Origin: Galeruca laticollis | Taxonomy: Eukaryota > Arthropoda > Insecta > Coleoptera > Chrysomelidae | NCBI GenBank assembly: GCA_963921935.1 | Contig: OY998175.1 | Coordinates: 305,621,484 to 305,685,483 of the forward strand | Direction: 5' to 3' | Length of the DNA: 64,000 bases | In this document: positions 1-11,720 of the stretch, one piece after another | Numbering within the stretch: position 1 is the first letter of the stretch | How the letters are laid out: every line of letters starts with the position of its first letter | The notes under the pieces: model-generated | Databases searched by the model: none | The model's input: only the letters and a program-made list of their open reading frames with translations | What the model was told of the DNA's origin: nothing | Position numbers and translations under genes: made by a program

Positions 1-1386
1 TATAGACTTTTGGGGACTAAAAGAATTATCTTTGTCGACTTGACTGAGACTTATTTACCGGACTTGACTACAGATTATTATTTACTCAATTGTGGCGTAC
101 CATATAATTGCTACGTACCATAGAATTGGTACTAGTGACAGATGTATGACAGACCTGATTTTTGACCTAGGTCTTGTCAACACTCTGGCGTTTTTTTTTA
201 ATTTGGATTGTGAAAATTGGGTGATCCAGGAGAATCTGTGTGTTCATCGAACATCCCGTTTAGGGGATTAGATTTCCTGCGCACATTCTTCCTTGTGTAC
301 TGGCATTTTATGGAGTTTGAGGTATTTTTGGAATGTGGTACTTTTAAACAAGGATACCCAGTGAATTGGGGATTATACTATATTTTCCTGCTCCAAGCTA
401 CGAGATTGAGGATTCATATAGTGAATTTGCTGCGACTTTTCTTATTGTATGGAGCTGTATTGAAGATAGGATATATGGGACGTTTGCTGGTCATTTAGGC
501 CGGTTGTTTTCAGTGGGAAGGTATGTACACATGTACAACAGTATTTCTTAAAAATGTAATGAAACTTTTTTAAAGAGCTTATTAAAATTTTACACATGGT
601 AATTGATTTATTTTGTATTATTATAAGGGTTCTTTTGTGGGAGCTGTATTTTCCCTTGGGGAAGCTATGTTCGTTTGGGGAATGTTCGTCCTCCGATGGA
701 AGATTTGCTGAATGTATGGTAGCTATAGGTATTCAAACTCATTCTTAGACTTTGGGCTTTCCAATGTGTTTAAACTGCCAATTTGGAGAAACAGTACTAA
801 GATAAGTTAGATTTAATCGTTAGTAATTAGGTTGTATATATTTTTTTTACCTGCACATATAATATGTTTAAATGCCTACGGTATTTTGTCTGTGAGGGTG
901 CAGAAATTACCTCTTATCGTTATTTTTTCACTTACTCATGTAACTATTCTCAAGAAATGGGAACCTGTAATAATAATACCTAGGTAAATTTGATTACAGC
1001 CTGTCAAATATTATTTTTTAAACTTTTCTGTAAAATTGATATATGGTTATGAAATTTACTAATGTTTATGATTGGTATTTTTATGGCTTATGATATTGTA
1101 GTCTAAATTTCGTACCAGGGGTAATAAACAAGTGCAAGTTCGAGGTTAGTCCTTTTATTTTATCTTTCTCTTGCTAGGTTAGAGATTGTGCGTACTTATA
1201 GGCCTGGCATAGAATGGAAATCTAGCTGGCGCCCTTTTTTTGTACATTTTTATAATATTGTGGATTCCCAGGAACATTTGACTCGTCTTCACTCGAGCGA
1301 AGCCGAAGGCCGTAAAGGTTGAAGACCTGGGACAACCAAGGATCCTCACCAACTGTTAATTATTTTTTTAAGAGTAAATTGGTAGG
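1..1386. other. No recognisable gene
   Basis: AT-rich sequence with short open frames only, the longest being about 93 codons from 217 with no motif I recognise. I see no splice-bounded OBP-like exon here, although the missing 5' exons of OBP gene A should lie upstream of 9971. Confidence 0.5.
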
Positions 1387-2133
1387 TTACAACCTATGGA
1401 GCCACGGGTGTGGAGATTCCCGTCTGATCCAATTTTCTGGAAAAACGTTATTTAAATTCTGGCGTACAATCACTGCATAATGTGGGGGAGCACCGCCATG
1501 CATGAACCACATGTTCCAAAAGAGCTGGAAATTCATTTTATAGAAAATGAAGATATGTCTCACCGGCCAATCGTGCAGGAAGGAAAATGGTCTCATTAAA
1601 TAATGAGGATGCGAGATATTGACCGGAAAGGAGTGTCGAAACCGTGCTACAACTGTTGCATGTGGATTTGCATCTGCCCATATGTGGTCCTTAGGAAAAT
1701 TCATAACGCCATGTCTTGAAAACTTGGCTTTATCCGTGAACAGAATATTGGCAGCAAAATTGAGATTGTTCACGATTTTATTTAAAATCCATTGGCAATA
1801 TTGTATACGGAGCGGATAGTCAGTAGGTTGCAAATGTTGAACACGATACAATAAATTTTCTTTTAGAATATTCCAAACAGTTCTGTTACTAATATTTACT
1901 CCATCAGCAATTTTTCTAGTACTCGTTTCTGGATGCTGGTCAATAATTTGAAGAATCTGGTTCTACAATTGTGGAGGTCTCACATTTTTGGGTAGTCCAA
2001 TAATATTCTTTGCTTTAGCAAAAGTTCCAGTTTAGTGTAATCGAATATGTATCGTAGTGAACGTATCGAAACATGGTAAACGATTATTTGGATTACGCTG
2101 GGCATACATACGTCTAGCCTCCAAGGCATTACC
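1387..2133 (-). pseudogene. Tc1/mariner-like transposase, main part
   Basis: Minus-strand frame continuing from the N-terminal piece at 9086-9158. Seen in order are a first helix-turn-helix region (residues ALEARRMYAQRNP), a second HTH (STRKIADGVNISNRTVW), and the catalytic region with ILFTDKAKF, where the usual Asp-Glu is Asp-Lys. The WFMHGGAPPHYAVIVRQ block follows, where the usual Asp of QDGAPPH is Gly, and then NWIRRESPHPW. In-frame stops lie near 1962 and 2032. Loss of the second catalytic Asp plus the stops shows the protein is dead. Family assignment is firm; no host function is implied. Confidence 0.8.
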
Positions 2134-2459
2134 CCGTCAGGGGGCCTGAGAGGTAGGTCTTTCTTCCTCAATAAGGGCACGGGCTTGACACTTCCGAGGT
2201 TCCCCAGTCACGTTTGTGTCGTCCTGAATTTGTCCTTGAATTTTGGCAATCTCGAGGTGTGAGACACCGTGCCGATGGATCCATGGCTCTGCCGAGTGAG
2301 TCGTAAACGGTTCCTCCAGATACCGGGCACCCCCTGAATGACACTTAGCCTAATCGAGATATCCAGGCTCTGCTTCGATGGTCCGAATAATTCCTAGGCT
2401 ACTTGTAGGATCAATCTATGAGCTTATTTTCTGAATACTTCCATTTACACGGGTCTCAA

Positions 2460-3245
2460 AAAAGACCTCGAACATATTTACCCAGAAATATATGAAAACC
2501 CTATATTTCATGAAAAGTACTATATAATCACCAAAAAAGAAAACAATTTTGAGAAAGTATCACCTTTCATAATCCATAAATCACTTACCTCTTTAATAGG
2601 AGAATCTCAAAATACGAAAAAACTAGGAAATGGAACACTACTGATAGAAGTTAAGAATCGAGCACAATCTGAGAAAACAAAATTAATAAACAAGTTAAAT
2701 GATATGGAAGTTACAGTCGAACCCCATAGAACACAACGTAGTAAAAGAAGTTATCACCTGCAGAGATTTATTGAACTGTGATACAGAAGAAATACTGGAG
2801 AGTTTGCAACTCCAAGGTATGATAGAAGTTAAAACACTAAATACCAAAATAGATGGAAAAATAGCGCCATCAGCTACCTTACTATTAATTTTCAAAACCT
2901 TAAAACTACCTGAAAAAACAAAGCTGGATACATAAACATAAGGGTCCGCCCTTACATACCGAACCCCCTCCGCTGTTTTAACTGTCAAAGGTTTGGGCAT
3001 ACATCGGACAACTGCAGAAATCAAGCCATCTGTCCCAGATGCGGAAAAGCATCTCATGAAGAATATCCATGCAATCCGCCCCCTCAATGTGTTAATTGTC
3101 TAGAACATTCTCCGCGGTACAAAGGATGCCAAATATTCAAAATGGAACTTAATATACAAAAAATCAAAGTAACTGAAAAAATACCATACTTTGAAGCAAA
3201 AAAAAACTACAGAATCCAGCTTTCAACACTATCTTTTCAGAAATC
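2460..3245 (+). pseudogene. LINE ORF1 (gag-like nucleic-acid-binding protein)
   Basis: Frame fragments give a YYIITKKENNFEKVSPF block, a GNGTLLIEVKNRAQSEK block, and then, after a frameshift near 2735, VRPYIPNPLRCFNCQRFGH. Two to three CCHC-type knuckles follow (CFNCQRFGHTSDNC, CPRCGKASHEEYPC, CVNCLEHSPRYKGC) at about 2970-3130. In this class ORF1 binds element RNA. Reading is broken by stops and frameshifts and then by the piggyBac insertion at TTAA 3246. Confidence 0.8.
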
Positions 3246-3249
3246 TTAA

Positions 3250-5381
3250 CCCTCCGGTAGTCGCGCGAATTTTTCTTTCAAATTTAGTCGCGCCTGTGTC
3301 TGAGACCAAAATATTAAATGATTGTTTAAATTTTTTATTTTGTAAGAATACGGTAATATAATTAAAAGTACACAGTTTTAGTGAATTTTTTTTATTAAAA
3401 CTCATTTAACAAATGCTTAACATTGGTTTGAAAAAAAGACTCATAAAAAAACATACATTCAAATATAACCAAACTGAAAAAAAATGGCACATTCTGTTGA
3501 GATCAGCAAAATTTAAAAATGGTAACTAAATGTATAGTGAACATATTATAATAAAATACCTAGGGCCAACTATTATTACTGTGCTGCCCTGCAGTTCTGA
3601 CAAACACATATAATTTGCTCTAAACACATATAGGTACTGCACTTATAACAATAAAATCTTGTTTTTCTATTTTTCCTCCATCCACAGGGGGCACATCTTC
3701 CAGGTGGTAACTGTCTATCTTGAAGGTCTCGTTCTTCTGTGTTAGTAACTTCCAAAAGTCTGCACTTTAGTGTCCTCAATTACCGGCTTACATTTCTCAC
3801 CACTATCAGGGTCAATATCGTCATGGTGGTGCATACTGGATGTTAATATAACATTTTTCCCTTTTTTAGGAATATATGAAACTATTGTTAGATCTTCGGT
3901 GAAGCCAAACATACTTGTATAGATGGGGCGTTTAGTTGGTCTTGAAAATTCAATTGGAAGTTCTGTTTTATTTTTTCTCACTGTTCCAATTACAGTTATT
4001 TTGTAATCCTTTAGTAATTTTTCCACCAAAGGAATAGACGTGAACCAATTGTCCATGGTCAAGTTAATGCGTGAACCAGAAACATGTCTGCACATTCTTA
4101 AAACCAGGTCATAGGTTTTGTTAGAAAGTTTATATGGGCCTTCAGGTTGGGATCTCACATAGACTTCCAAATTGGAAGTATAAAAGACTTTCGCGTCACA
4201 AACTGCTATAATCTTCAGACCGTATTTGTTAGGTTTCGAGGGTATGTATTGACGGAATTGGCATTTACCTCTAAACCCTGGAAGCATCTCATCAATGGTA
4301 ACAAACGCCGAATGATCATAACCATTCATACAATTTTTTTCGTATTGATCAAATATTACACGAATGGGAGCTAGTTTATCAAATTGTATTCGATTTATCC
4401 TCGTTGCTTTACCATCAAAACGTAAGCAGCGTAAAAGGAATCGCAACCTTTTTAGGCTCATTGTAAGGAGAAACATTTCTATGCCATACCCATCTCTCCT
4501 CCAAAGATCCTCAGCATTTGAGCGGTTGGAGTGACCAAGACTAGATAAATATAGTAGTCCTATAAAAGCCCGGATTTCAATGTTGTCCGTTAGACTAGCA
4601 TCTCGGTCTCTTGAAAAATTTTCTTGGATGGACAATATGTATTTGTTTGTACTGTCAACAATAATTCGAATTATCGTATCATTGAAGAAATAATTCCTCA
4701 GCAGTCTTCAAATTTTTGGTTGCCTGTGTAGGCCCTGGTAAGCGAATAATTATATTATCCTGCCTTGTTCTTACAGTTTTTGGGCGGGGGGGATGCTTTT
4801 TCCAACGCATGGTACCATTCTTGCCTAAAAGAACAACAGTAAATTTTTGATAGTTATTTTAATTTTTGTCATATTTTTTACAATACCTATGTAGACAAGT
4901 GGGGAAATTTGATGCTCAACAATTTCTTCTGAATCAGAAATTTCCTGTTCAGAATCACTTTGGTGATTTACAAGTTCCACATTGTCCTGTTCCTCTTCAT
5001 CTGATTCATCTTCGAAAACAATTTCTTCATTGTCACTATCACCTAGTCCTATATCATCCAGAAGATTTTGCAAATATTCTTGGTCCTTTTCATAGCAAGC
5101 CATGGCTATAATTTAAAATTTTTTTCTAAATACAGTGATCAAATAACATGAAAAACAAAAAATACCTTTTTACAATTTTGTATCACAGCAGGTCGCGCCG
5201 GTCTCAGACACCCGAAATGATTATTTCTATACACACATTCACCCAGTAACGACTAAAACACGACTGAAGGTCAACTGTAACGATAGATGAAGAGCTCAAC
5301 CGAAAATGACTAAAAGCCAATTTATTACGACGCAAAAAGTGACGACCCGGTCTCACAGACAGCGGCGCGACTACCGAAGGG
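3250..5381 (-). mobile_element. piggyBac element 1, nested in the LINE
   Basis: Bounded by TTAA at 3246-3249 and 5382-5385, with terminal inverted repeats starting CCCTYCGGTAGTCGCGC at both ends. TTAA duplication and the encoded transposase define the superfamily. It is about 2.1 kb. It sits between LINE ORF1 and ORF2, so it is younger than the LINE. Confidence 0.93.
3576..5103 (-). pseudogene. piggyBac transposase 1, lacking third catalytic Asp
   Basis: ATG at 5103 opens an acidic N-terminus. A short GT-AG intron (4825-4886) joins it to GKNGTMRWKKHPPRPK, the typical piggyBac post-acidic motif. A frameshift near 4690 follows, then the DDE domain with VTIDEMLPGFRGKCQFRQY (first Asp) and LTMDNWFTSIPLVEKL (second Asp). 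After KPVIEDTK the frame jumps straight to a Cys-rich tail (CAPCGWRK, CYKCSTYMC, CVCQNC). The expected GGVDxxD block with the third Asp and the following helical region are absent, indicating an internal deletion near 3770. The element could not encode an active enzyme. Confidence 0.88.
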
Positions 5382-5661
5382 TTAAGGAAAAATCCAGACA
5401 GTAATAAAACCGCTATTTATTCAACCGCATCAACCTCAACCCAGACCCCCAAACCCAACCCCCTAACATCGTCCCTAAAAACCAATAACCCTTTCCGACA
5501 ATCCCAACAAACCAACTCACCTCCCTTCCAACCCGTTAAAATCCCACCAAAAATTAATCACCACAAAAAACTAAATCCACCTCTTCCCAAAAATGTCTCA
5601 ACTACTACCTCGAACAGCAAAATCACTAGCGAAACAAATGACAAATATATTACCAATAAAA

Positions 5662-8600
5662 ATGAATAAGTTAATCCACTGGAACATAAACGGTATTAAA
5701 AATCGCTCAGAAGAACTCAAACTATTCACCAATACACACCATCCCCAGGTACAATAAACCAATCTTAAAAACACTGACCAACTTAAAATAGCAGGTTTCA
5801 ATATAGAGAAAAGAGACCGCACTGATTTCTTTAGAGCCTGAGAAGGCGTAGCTCTACTCATAAAAGAAAATTATCCATATAAAAGGATAAACCTCAACAT
5901 CAACTTAGAGACCCTTGCAATCACCATCGTCGGAAATACATAAAATACTATTTGTACTCTCTACCTTTCTCCATCAGCTAAAATCATCGCAAATGACATC
6001 ACAAATATAATATATCAGTTATCATCCCCAATAATCATATATTTAACGATGACTCTCCCACCTATATATCTTCATCTACGTCCTCACTTTCATGTCTGGA
6101 CATTACACTATGTTCCCAAATTCTCTCAACAAACTATCAATGGAGCACAGATGATACACATGGGAGTGATCACTTTCCGGTCCTCCTAGAAAAATTACTA
6201 TGGGAAAGCTCCCCTAATCCATGTATTACATTAAATCACAAAAAACAGACTGGGAAAGTTTTGAACTACAGTATACGGCCCCCAACATCGACCTTTCAGG
6301 AACTGATGAAGCTGCAAATATTGTTACTCAATCTATCATTGAAGCATATGAAAACAACACAACAGATTTAAAAATCAATCCAAACAAATCTCCTGTGCCA
6401 TGGTGGAATGAAGACTGTAGAAAAGCAATAAAGGGAAGAAAAGGCGCATTAAACATATTTAAGCGCCAACCAACAAGCTACAAATTCATACATTTTAAAA
6501 AGTGCAGAGCAAAAGCTGAAAGGATTATAAAAGAGGCGAAATTGTCTTCTTGGAACAAGTTCACCAATTGTATCAACTCTAACGCCAGCTCAAAAGATTT
6601 ATGGGACAAAATAAACAAATTAAAAGGCACGCCTACCAGAAACTTATCAGGCCTAATAGAGAACAATGCATGGATCGATGACACAGAGCATATAAGTTAG
6701 ATATTCAACAATCAATTCTCTACAATATACAAAAAATATCCTAGCCACCATATTGTCACAAAAAAGCAAATACAACCGGTGAATATGTCATACAACCTGC
6801 CAATCACAATAAATGAACTAACCTATGCCTTGAAGAACAAAAAAGACACAGCTCCTGGACCAGACAACATGAAGATATCTATGATAAAAAATCCACCCGA
6901 AAATGAAATGCATAGCCTACTATAATTATACAACAAAATATGAGAAAACGGCCAAATCCCAGCGCATGGAAATTATCAATACTCAGTCCAGTCCACAAAC
7001 CAGGAAAACCTATATGCAGAAAAGAAAACTACAGACCAATAGCTCTCACTAGTCATCTAAGTAAACTACTGGAAAATATCATCTTGATCTACAAGACGCC
7101 TCCCGACTCCAAAGACACACCAACGTACTGTTCCTTGATTTGAATAAACCCTTCAACGCAATAAACAGGCAAAGTATAGTAAATGCGCTCGAAGAATTCA
7201 ATATAGTGGGACCAATGCTTAACTTCATACTCAACTTCCTCACAGAGAGTGTTTTTCAAGTACGAATAAAAAAACAAAACATCAGGCATCTTGAGTCCAA
7301 TCCTCTTCATACTTGCAACTAACAGTATAAAGAATATCATGCCACTTAATATCAATTTTTGACTTTATGCAGATGATTTACTTATCTATCATCCAGCTTC
7401 TGACCCAGAAATTAGCATACGTAATCTACAAAACTGCGTAAATCTATTGCAGTGATGGGCAAATAATAACAATCTAGAATTCTCATCAAACAAGTCAACT
7501 GGGGTTCATTTTTGTCGCAAAAGAAACTGTACAAAAAATAACTATCAACAATCAATACATTCAGAGTAATACACACCACAAATTTCTAGTTCTCACCTTC
7601 GACTCAACACTAAACTTCAAAAATCACATCAAAGAACTAGAACAAAAATGTACAAAAGACCTCAGAATGATACGCATGTTATCAAATACAAAATGGGCAG
7701 CAAGCAAGGAATCTTTAATAAATGTATACCAAGTAACAATAAAATCTAAAATAGATTATGATTCCATAGCATACTCATCTGCTCCAAAAAGTTACCTACA
7801 AAAACTTGCCCCATTAGAGAACTCTGCAATTCGAATGGCCATAGGAGCATTCCACACAAGCCCCATTAACACTATCTACTGTGAAGCAGAAGTAATACCA
7901 CCAGAACACCGACGGATGCTACTTACTATTAAATATGCAAACTCCTGAACATTCAAAAAACAACATCCTTCCTTCACCAAATTTTTCAATATCCGTTACC
8001 AAAATATACAACCCACAAACAAAAAATAGAAACCTGGAGCAAATTATCGATGTAAATAAATTCAACATAAACTCAACTTGGAATATGACTACAGCCCTTA
8101 CAATTTCCCATCATGGAACACCACTAATATACAAATAAATAACAAAAATATCATCAGATTATAGAAAATTACAAAGAACATCAAATTATACACACAAATG
8201 GCTCCAAATCGAATGAAAAAGTAGGCGCCACTTATCACACAAAAACATCGGAAAACGGTTTAGGCCTCCATAAATCAACTGAAATACTCACAGCAGAACT
8301 ATTTGCAATACATAAAGCAATAGATTTCATCACAACTACTGATTATTGCAAATGGCTGATAGCAACAGACTCCATGAGCTCACTTGACTCCATTAAAGCA
8401 TACAACCCAGGTCACCCTCTCGCCAAGGAAATAAAATATCAGTTAGAGAAAGGAAAAATTCAAAATAAGTGAAGGAAACATATTCCTTTGGATCCCTAGT
8501 CATATAGGTATTACAGGCAATGATAGGGCAGACTTCCTGGCGAAAGAACAAATGTATACCACAAACATGATGAATGTACTAAACCTAAGAGATGTGAACA

Positions 8601-8893
8601 ATCATTCAGTTAAACTAACTAGCAACCTAATTCAGTTAGAGTGGGACCTTCAAGAAGGAGATAACAAACTCTACGAAATCAAAGACACTAACTTTAACAA
8701 AAGGCAAATACATAACCTACCAAGAAAAGATAAGATAGTCCTCACAAGACTAAGAACTGGACACACAAAGTTAACTCATGAATATTTAGTATCAGCGGAA
8801 GAACCACCAATATGTGAGACCTGTAACTCTACAATTACCGTTAAACATATAATTATGCATTGTAGGAAATATACACCATATAGAATCAAATAA
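5662..8893 (+). pseudogene. LINE ORF2: endonuclease, reverse transcriptase, RNase H
   Basis: ATG at 5662 opens MNKLIHWNINGIKNR, the start of an AP-type endonuclease, whose GSDHFPV motif lies near 6163-6183. The reverse transcriptase shows APGPDN (about 6851), ENYRPIALTSHLSKLLE (about 7027) and YADDLLIYH (about 7364). RNase H follows from about 8180 with TNGSK where the catalytic Asp is expected (Asp to Asn), then TAELFAIHKA, IATDSMSSL and IPSHIGITGNDRADFLAKE. A C-terminal CCHC-like knuckle (CETCNSTITVKHIIMHC) ends the frame. Several stops and frameshifts break it. Confidence 0.87.
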
Positions 8894-9065
8894 AATCTAT
8901 CTACGAATATAAAATTACTTTTCTCAGGAAAATACTTAGAAACACTACTAAGATACTTAAAATATACCAACTTATACAGGTTAATATAAAATAAAAAAAA
9001 ACTCATATAATATCACATTGAGTAAAGACGCTGAAAGGTCATAGATACCGATGCGTCGAAAATCC

Positions 9066-9083
9066 ATATCTATCTATCTATCT
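9066..9083 (+). repeat. (TATC)n tail of the LINE
   Basis: A short TATC tandem tract immediately precedes the right TSD, marking the 3' end of the LINE as in other I-type elements that end in simple repeats. Confidence 0.8.
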
Positions 9084-9085
9084 TT

Positions 9086-9158
9086 CCAAGGCATTACCAT
9101 TCGCTAATCCATTCAAAAACTGCCTATTAGCTACTTCAGTATTAGTAAACGCAGGCAT
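9086..9158 (-). pseudogene. Tc1/mariner-like transposase, N-terminal piece
   Basis: The ATG at 9158 opens a frame reading MPAFTNTEVANRQF and ending in GNALE, the usual N-terminus of this transposase family. It joins in frame to the body at 1387-2133 once the LINE and one copy of its 13-bp duplication are removed. This is the key evidence that the LINE landed inside the transposase. Confidence 0.85.
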
Positions 9159-9368
9159 CGTTGTTAAATTAACACAAAAAATCGGTAGGATAAAGATTTT
9201 TTATTCGATTTTTGCGTTGGTTTTCAGGTTTGACAATATTATTTTAAAGGCCACTTAGAATAAACATGCTCATTCGTATTACTTCTATAGACCAGTAGCG
9301 TCACCAGGAAAAATAAATTCCACTTACAGTCAGTGCTCATTTATTACAAACAATTCAACACCCTGTAT

Positions 9369-9970
9369 CTCATTAACGACAAGACTTATCACACATGATT
9401 ATAAGAACTTTTCGTCTTAAAATGGAGTGATGAAGCGCCCACTACAATATTTTAGATTACTTAGGAAACACGCCAGCTTAAAAGTAATCCAATTAACACA
9501 AAAAAAACAATATTTGAATAATAGAAAATTTATATTGAATGGCTCAGCTCCAGGAGTCACCCATCCCTAAGCTAGGGTCAAGACCAATAAGACGGACACA
9601 ATGAAGCAGCAGATAATCCAATAGACGTCAAAGCTATTGGAGCGAATCACCTACGATAAAATCAATATTAAGAGGAAATAGTTTATAATAAAGTAGGTGT
9701 AAGTTTTCTATTGTCCATTTGAACCTTGAAGAAGAGCACTTTTTCACGAAATTCACCCAAAACAGGCCAGTTCATATTGTAGAGATAACAGTGACATATT
9801 AATATCCCTTGAATTCTCAAAATTCTCCACACAGACAGGCACTACTTCCATGATCCATTTCTTCGTCTCTCTGGTTAATATATTACAAATATTTTGGTGA
9901 AAATGTGTTGAAAATGATTGATATCTCTATTGAATTAAAGTTCCTGCTGATTTCTGTTTTCTTGTTTTAG
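9369..9970. other. No recognisable gene
   Basis: Likely OBP-A intron. I looked for the exon carrying C1, as seen in gene B, and did not find it. Confidence 0.4.
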
Positions 9971-10009
9971 AGATACAACGATTGCCTTTGGACACATCAC
10001 AACTATTTG
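9971..10009 (+). CDS. OBP gene A, exon with C3 (Minus-C odorant-binding protein)
   Basis: A 39-bp exon between a TTTTAG acceptor and a GTAAGT donor, phase 0 at both ends. It encodes RYNDCLWTHHNYL, which aligns position by position with CYTTCLWVFAGS of gene B, so the C2 position is Arg here while C3 is kept. OBPs are small secreted carriers of hydrophobic ligands in insect sensory lymph and other fluids. The next exon starts 213 bp on. Upstream exons (signal peptide, C1) are not visible, probably because TE insertions have displaced them to the left of the window. Confidence 0.7.
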
Positions 10010-10222
10010 GTAAGTAACTAGATGATAATTTTTTTCAACTTTGTATGAGACTCGAGAAGATAATATGAAAAAAGCGTACTATACTTCCTATTTTCAGCAG
10101 ATGAATTGAAATTTTAAGGAACGATTCGATATAAATGTGTTGCTAATTTTAATCATCAATCAAAGAATATGAAATGCGTATTGGTTTGCAATTTTAGTTA
10201 TATTGTTACGATTTTTTTTAAG

Positions 10223-10328
10223 ATCAAGCCAGATAGAAGCATCGATGAACGAAAAGTTAAATACTTATTGCCGAAGGAGTCGGAACCTATTGTGCAAGCA
10301 GTCGTGAAATGTAATTTGGACAATGCAG
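10223..10328 (+). CDS. OBP gene A, exon with C4
   Basis: A 106-bp exon after a TTTTTTTAAG acceptor and before GTAAAG, starting in phase 0 and ending in phase 1. It encodes IKPDRSIDERKVKYLL and later IVQAVVKCNLDNA, with one Cys at the C4 position. Length, phase and helix pattern match exon 4 of gene B. It is separated from the next exon by an intron now 4.9 kb long that contains Gypsy copy 1. Confidence 0.75.
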
Positions 10329-11166
10329 GTAAAGTACAGATGATGACATTATTTTGCTTTAAATAATAATGTAATAAGCACAAAATATGGCAAGGAAATT
10401 TAGGAACACCCTATATAGATATAATTTTCTTTAAATCAAATATCAGTTGAATTCAATTTAATATAAAATAACATAAAACGACCTAGAGCTAGAAAAATTA
10501 ATCAAACAATTTAAACGAACCACAAGGTCGACGCGAAAATAATTGAATCAAAAACACACCGATGTTTCGATTATCAAAAAAAAATACAGACAAATTATGC
10601 AACTTAGAATAGAGAAATTAATTAAAAATAACTTTCAATCATTAAAACAAAAAATGATAAAAGCAAGGGCAAAATGAATTGGATGTTTTGAATAACAAAC
10701 CTCGTCCCAAACTATTAGAAATTAATAGAAAGAAAATTTGGACGATGGGAGTCAGAGAGTTGACAGGCAGCAAGAGTGCGGCCTGAAAACCTCCCGGTTG
10801 CGACGGCCCGAGTGTGAACCGTGATTTTTTTTAGTGATTGTCGCGAGGTATAGAAAGCAGATATAGCATATCATAACTCATCTTTTTCTTAAGTGACGTT
10901 CGACGAAGATATTTCAAACCGTAAGTTTTTGAACCTGACACTTTTTCTTTTGAACCAAAAATCATATGGGTATTGATTTAATTGTATGTGTGCGACGATT
11001 CATCCTAGTCATATACGTGCATTACTGAGGCTTGAACCCTATACTACCGTATTCAGTAAGTGTATGCTTCATAAATTGTTCTTTCTCTTGTGAACATAAA
11101 GGTTTTTTTTGTTGCGCTCTAATGTATTATTCAGAGATATTTATTTACACAAACTGTCCATTTATG
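10329..11166. other. Intron sequence, nothing recognised
   Basis: OBP-A intron between the C4 exon and Gypsy copy 1. A GC-richer patch around 10740-10860 looks TE-derived but has no readable domain. Confidence 0.4.
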
Positions 11167-11170
11167 CTAT

Positions 11171-11676
11171 TGTTACGGAACAGCACACTGGTATAGTCCC
11201 TAAAACCGACTCTGTCTAAGCCAGGTATAGAAGTTAAAATTATGGCGGATACGCAGTTATAAAAAAACTGTTTACGAGTTCACGACTATCTTATGTAAAC
11301 TTTGTTTTTGTGACCAGAGTTATCTAGAAAAGGCCAGAAAAATTATTCGTGACTGTGTAAGCCGCAGCCCGGAATTCACTAGTAAAAACGGCTTTAATAT
11401 ATAAGGGACTCATCAGGAAGAGTGAGTTTAGTTGATAATTTCACATCGTGAGATAAACAAATAAATAAGTGGATATAAATTAATTAAGTGTTTATATAAA
11501 TTAGTTTGAGTGAATATACTCTTGATATAAATTAATAATTAAGTGATTAGTTTAGTATATATAAATTAAGTGTTAGTGATTAGTTTAGTGTTTTAAATAA
11601 ATTAGTAAGTAGCCATACCGAGTGTTTAAAATTTATCCCACCCGGTATTGTTTAAATAAATAACAAAAACATTACA
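11171..11676 (+). repeat. 5' LTR of Gypsy copy 1
   Basis: About 506 bp, TG...CA-bounded and directly repeated at 14375-14887. The primer-binding site should begin directly after it (TTGGTGTCAGATGTGGGG, 11677 on); I do not assign a tRNA. Confidence 0.9.
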
Positions 11677-11720
11677 TTGGTGTCAGATGTGGGGTAATAT
11701 AAATAAATTTCTGCGTAAAA

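Larger units (their letters stand above)
2134..9085 (+). mobile_element. I/Loa-type non-LTR retrotransposon (LINE) with RNase H
   Basis: A complete-length but decayed LINE flanked by a 13-bp TSD, CCAAGGCATTACC, at 2121-2133 and 9086-9098. It holds a gag-like ORF1 with zinc knuckles and an ORF2 with endonuclease, reverse transcriptase and RNase H, and ends in a (TATC)n tail at about 9066-9083 instead of poly(A). The RNase H domain and tetranucleotide tail fit the I supergroup; clade is uncertain. A piggyBac element (3250-5381) interrupts it between ORF1 and ORF2. Confidence 0.85.
1387..9368 (-). mobile_element. Tc1/mariner-like (IS630 superfamily) element, disrupted by a LINE
   Basis: A transposase of the IS630/Tc1/mariner superfamily runs on the minus strand from an ATG at 9158 down to 1387, but 6.95 kb of LINE DNA has been inserted after its first ~24 codons. 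The right end may be the CACCCTGTAT block near 9359-9369, since a second relative in this window has the same block beyond its start (about 21050). The matching left terminal repeat was not found, so that end is probably lost. Confidence 0.75.

Noticed and set aside
217..551. Two overlapping + strand frames near the left edge
   Set aside because: No motif, no splice context, composition like the surrounding non-coding DNA.
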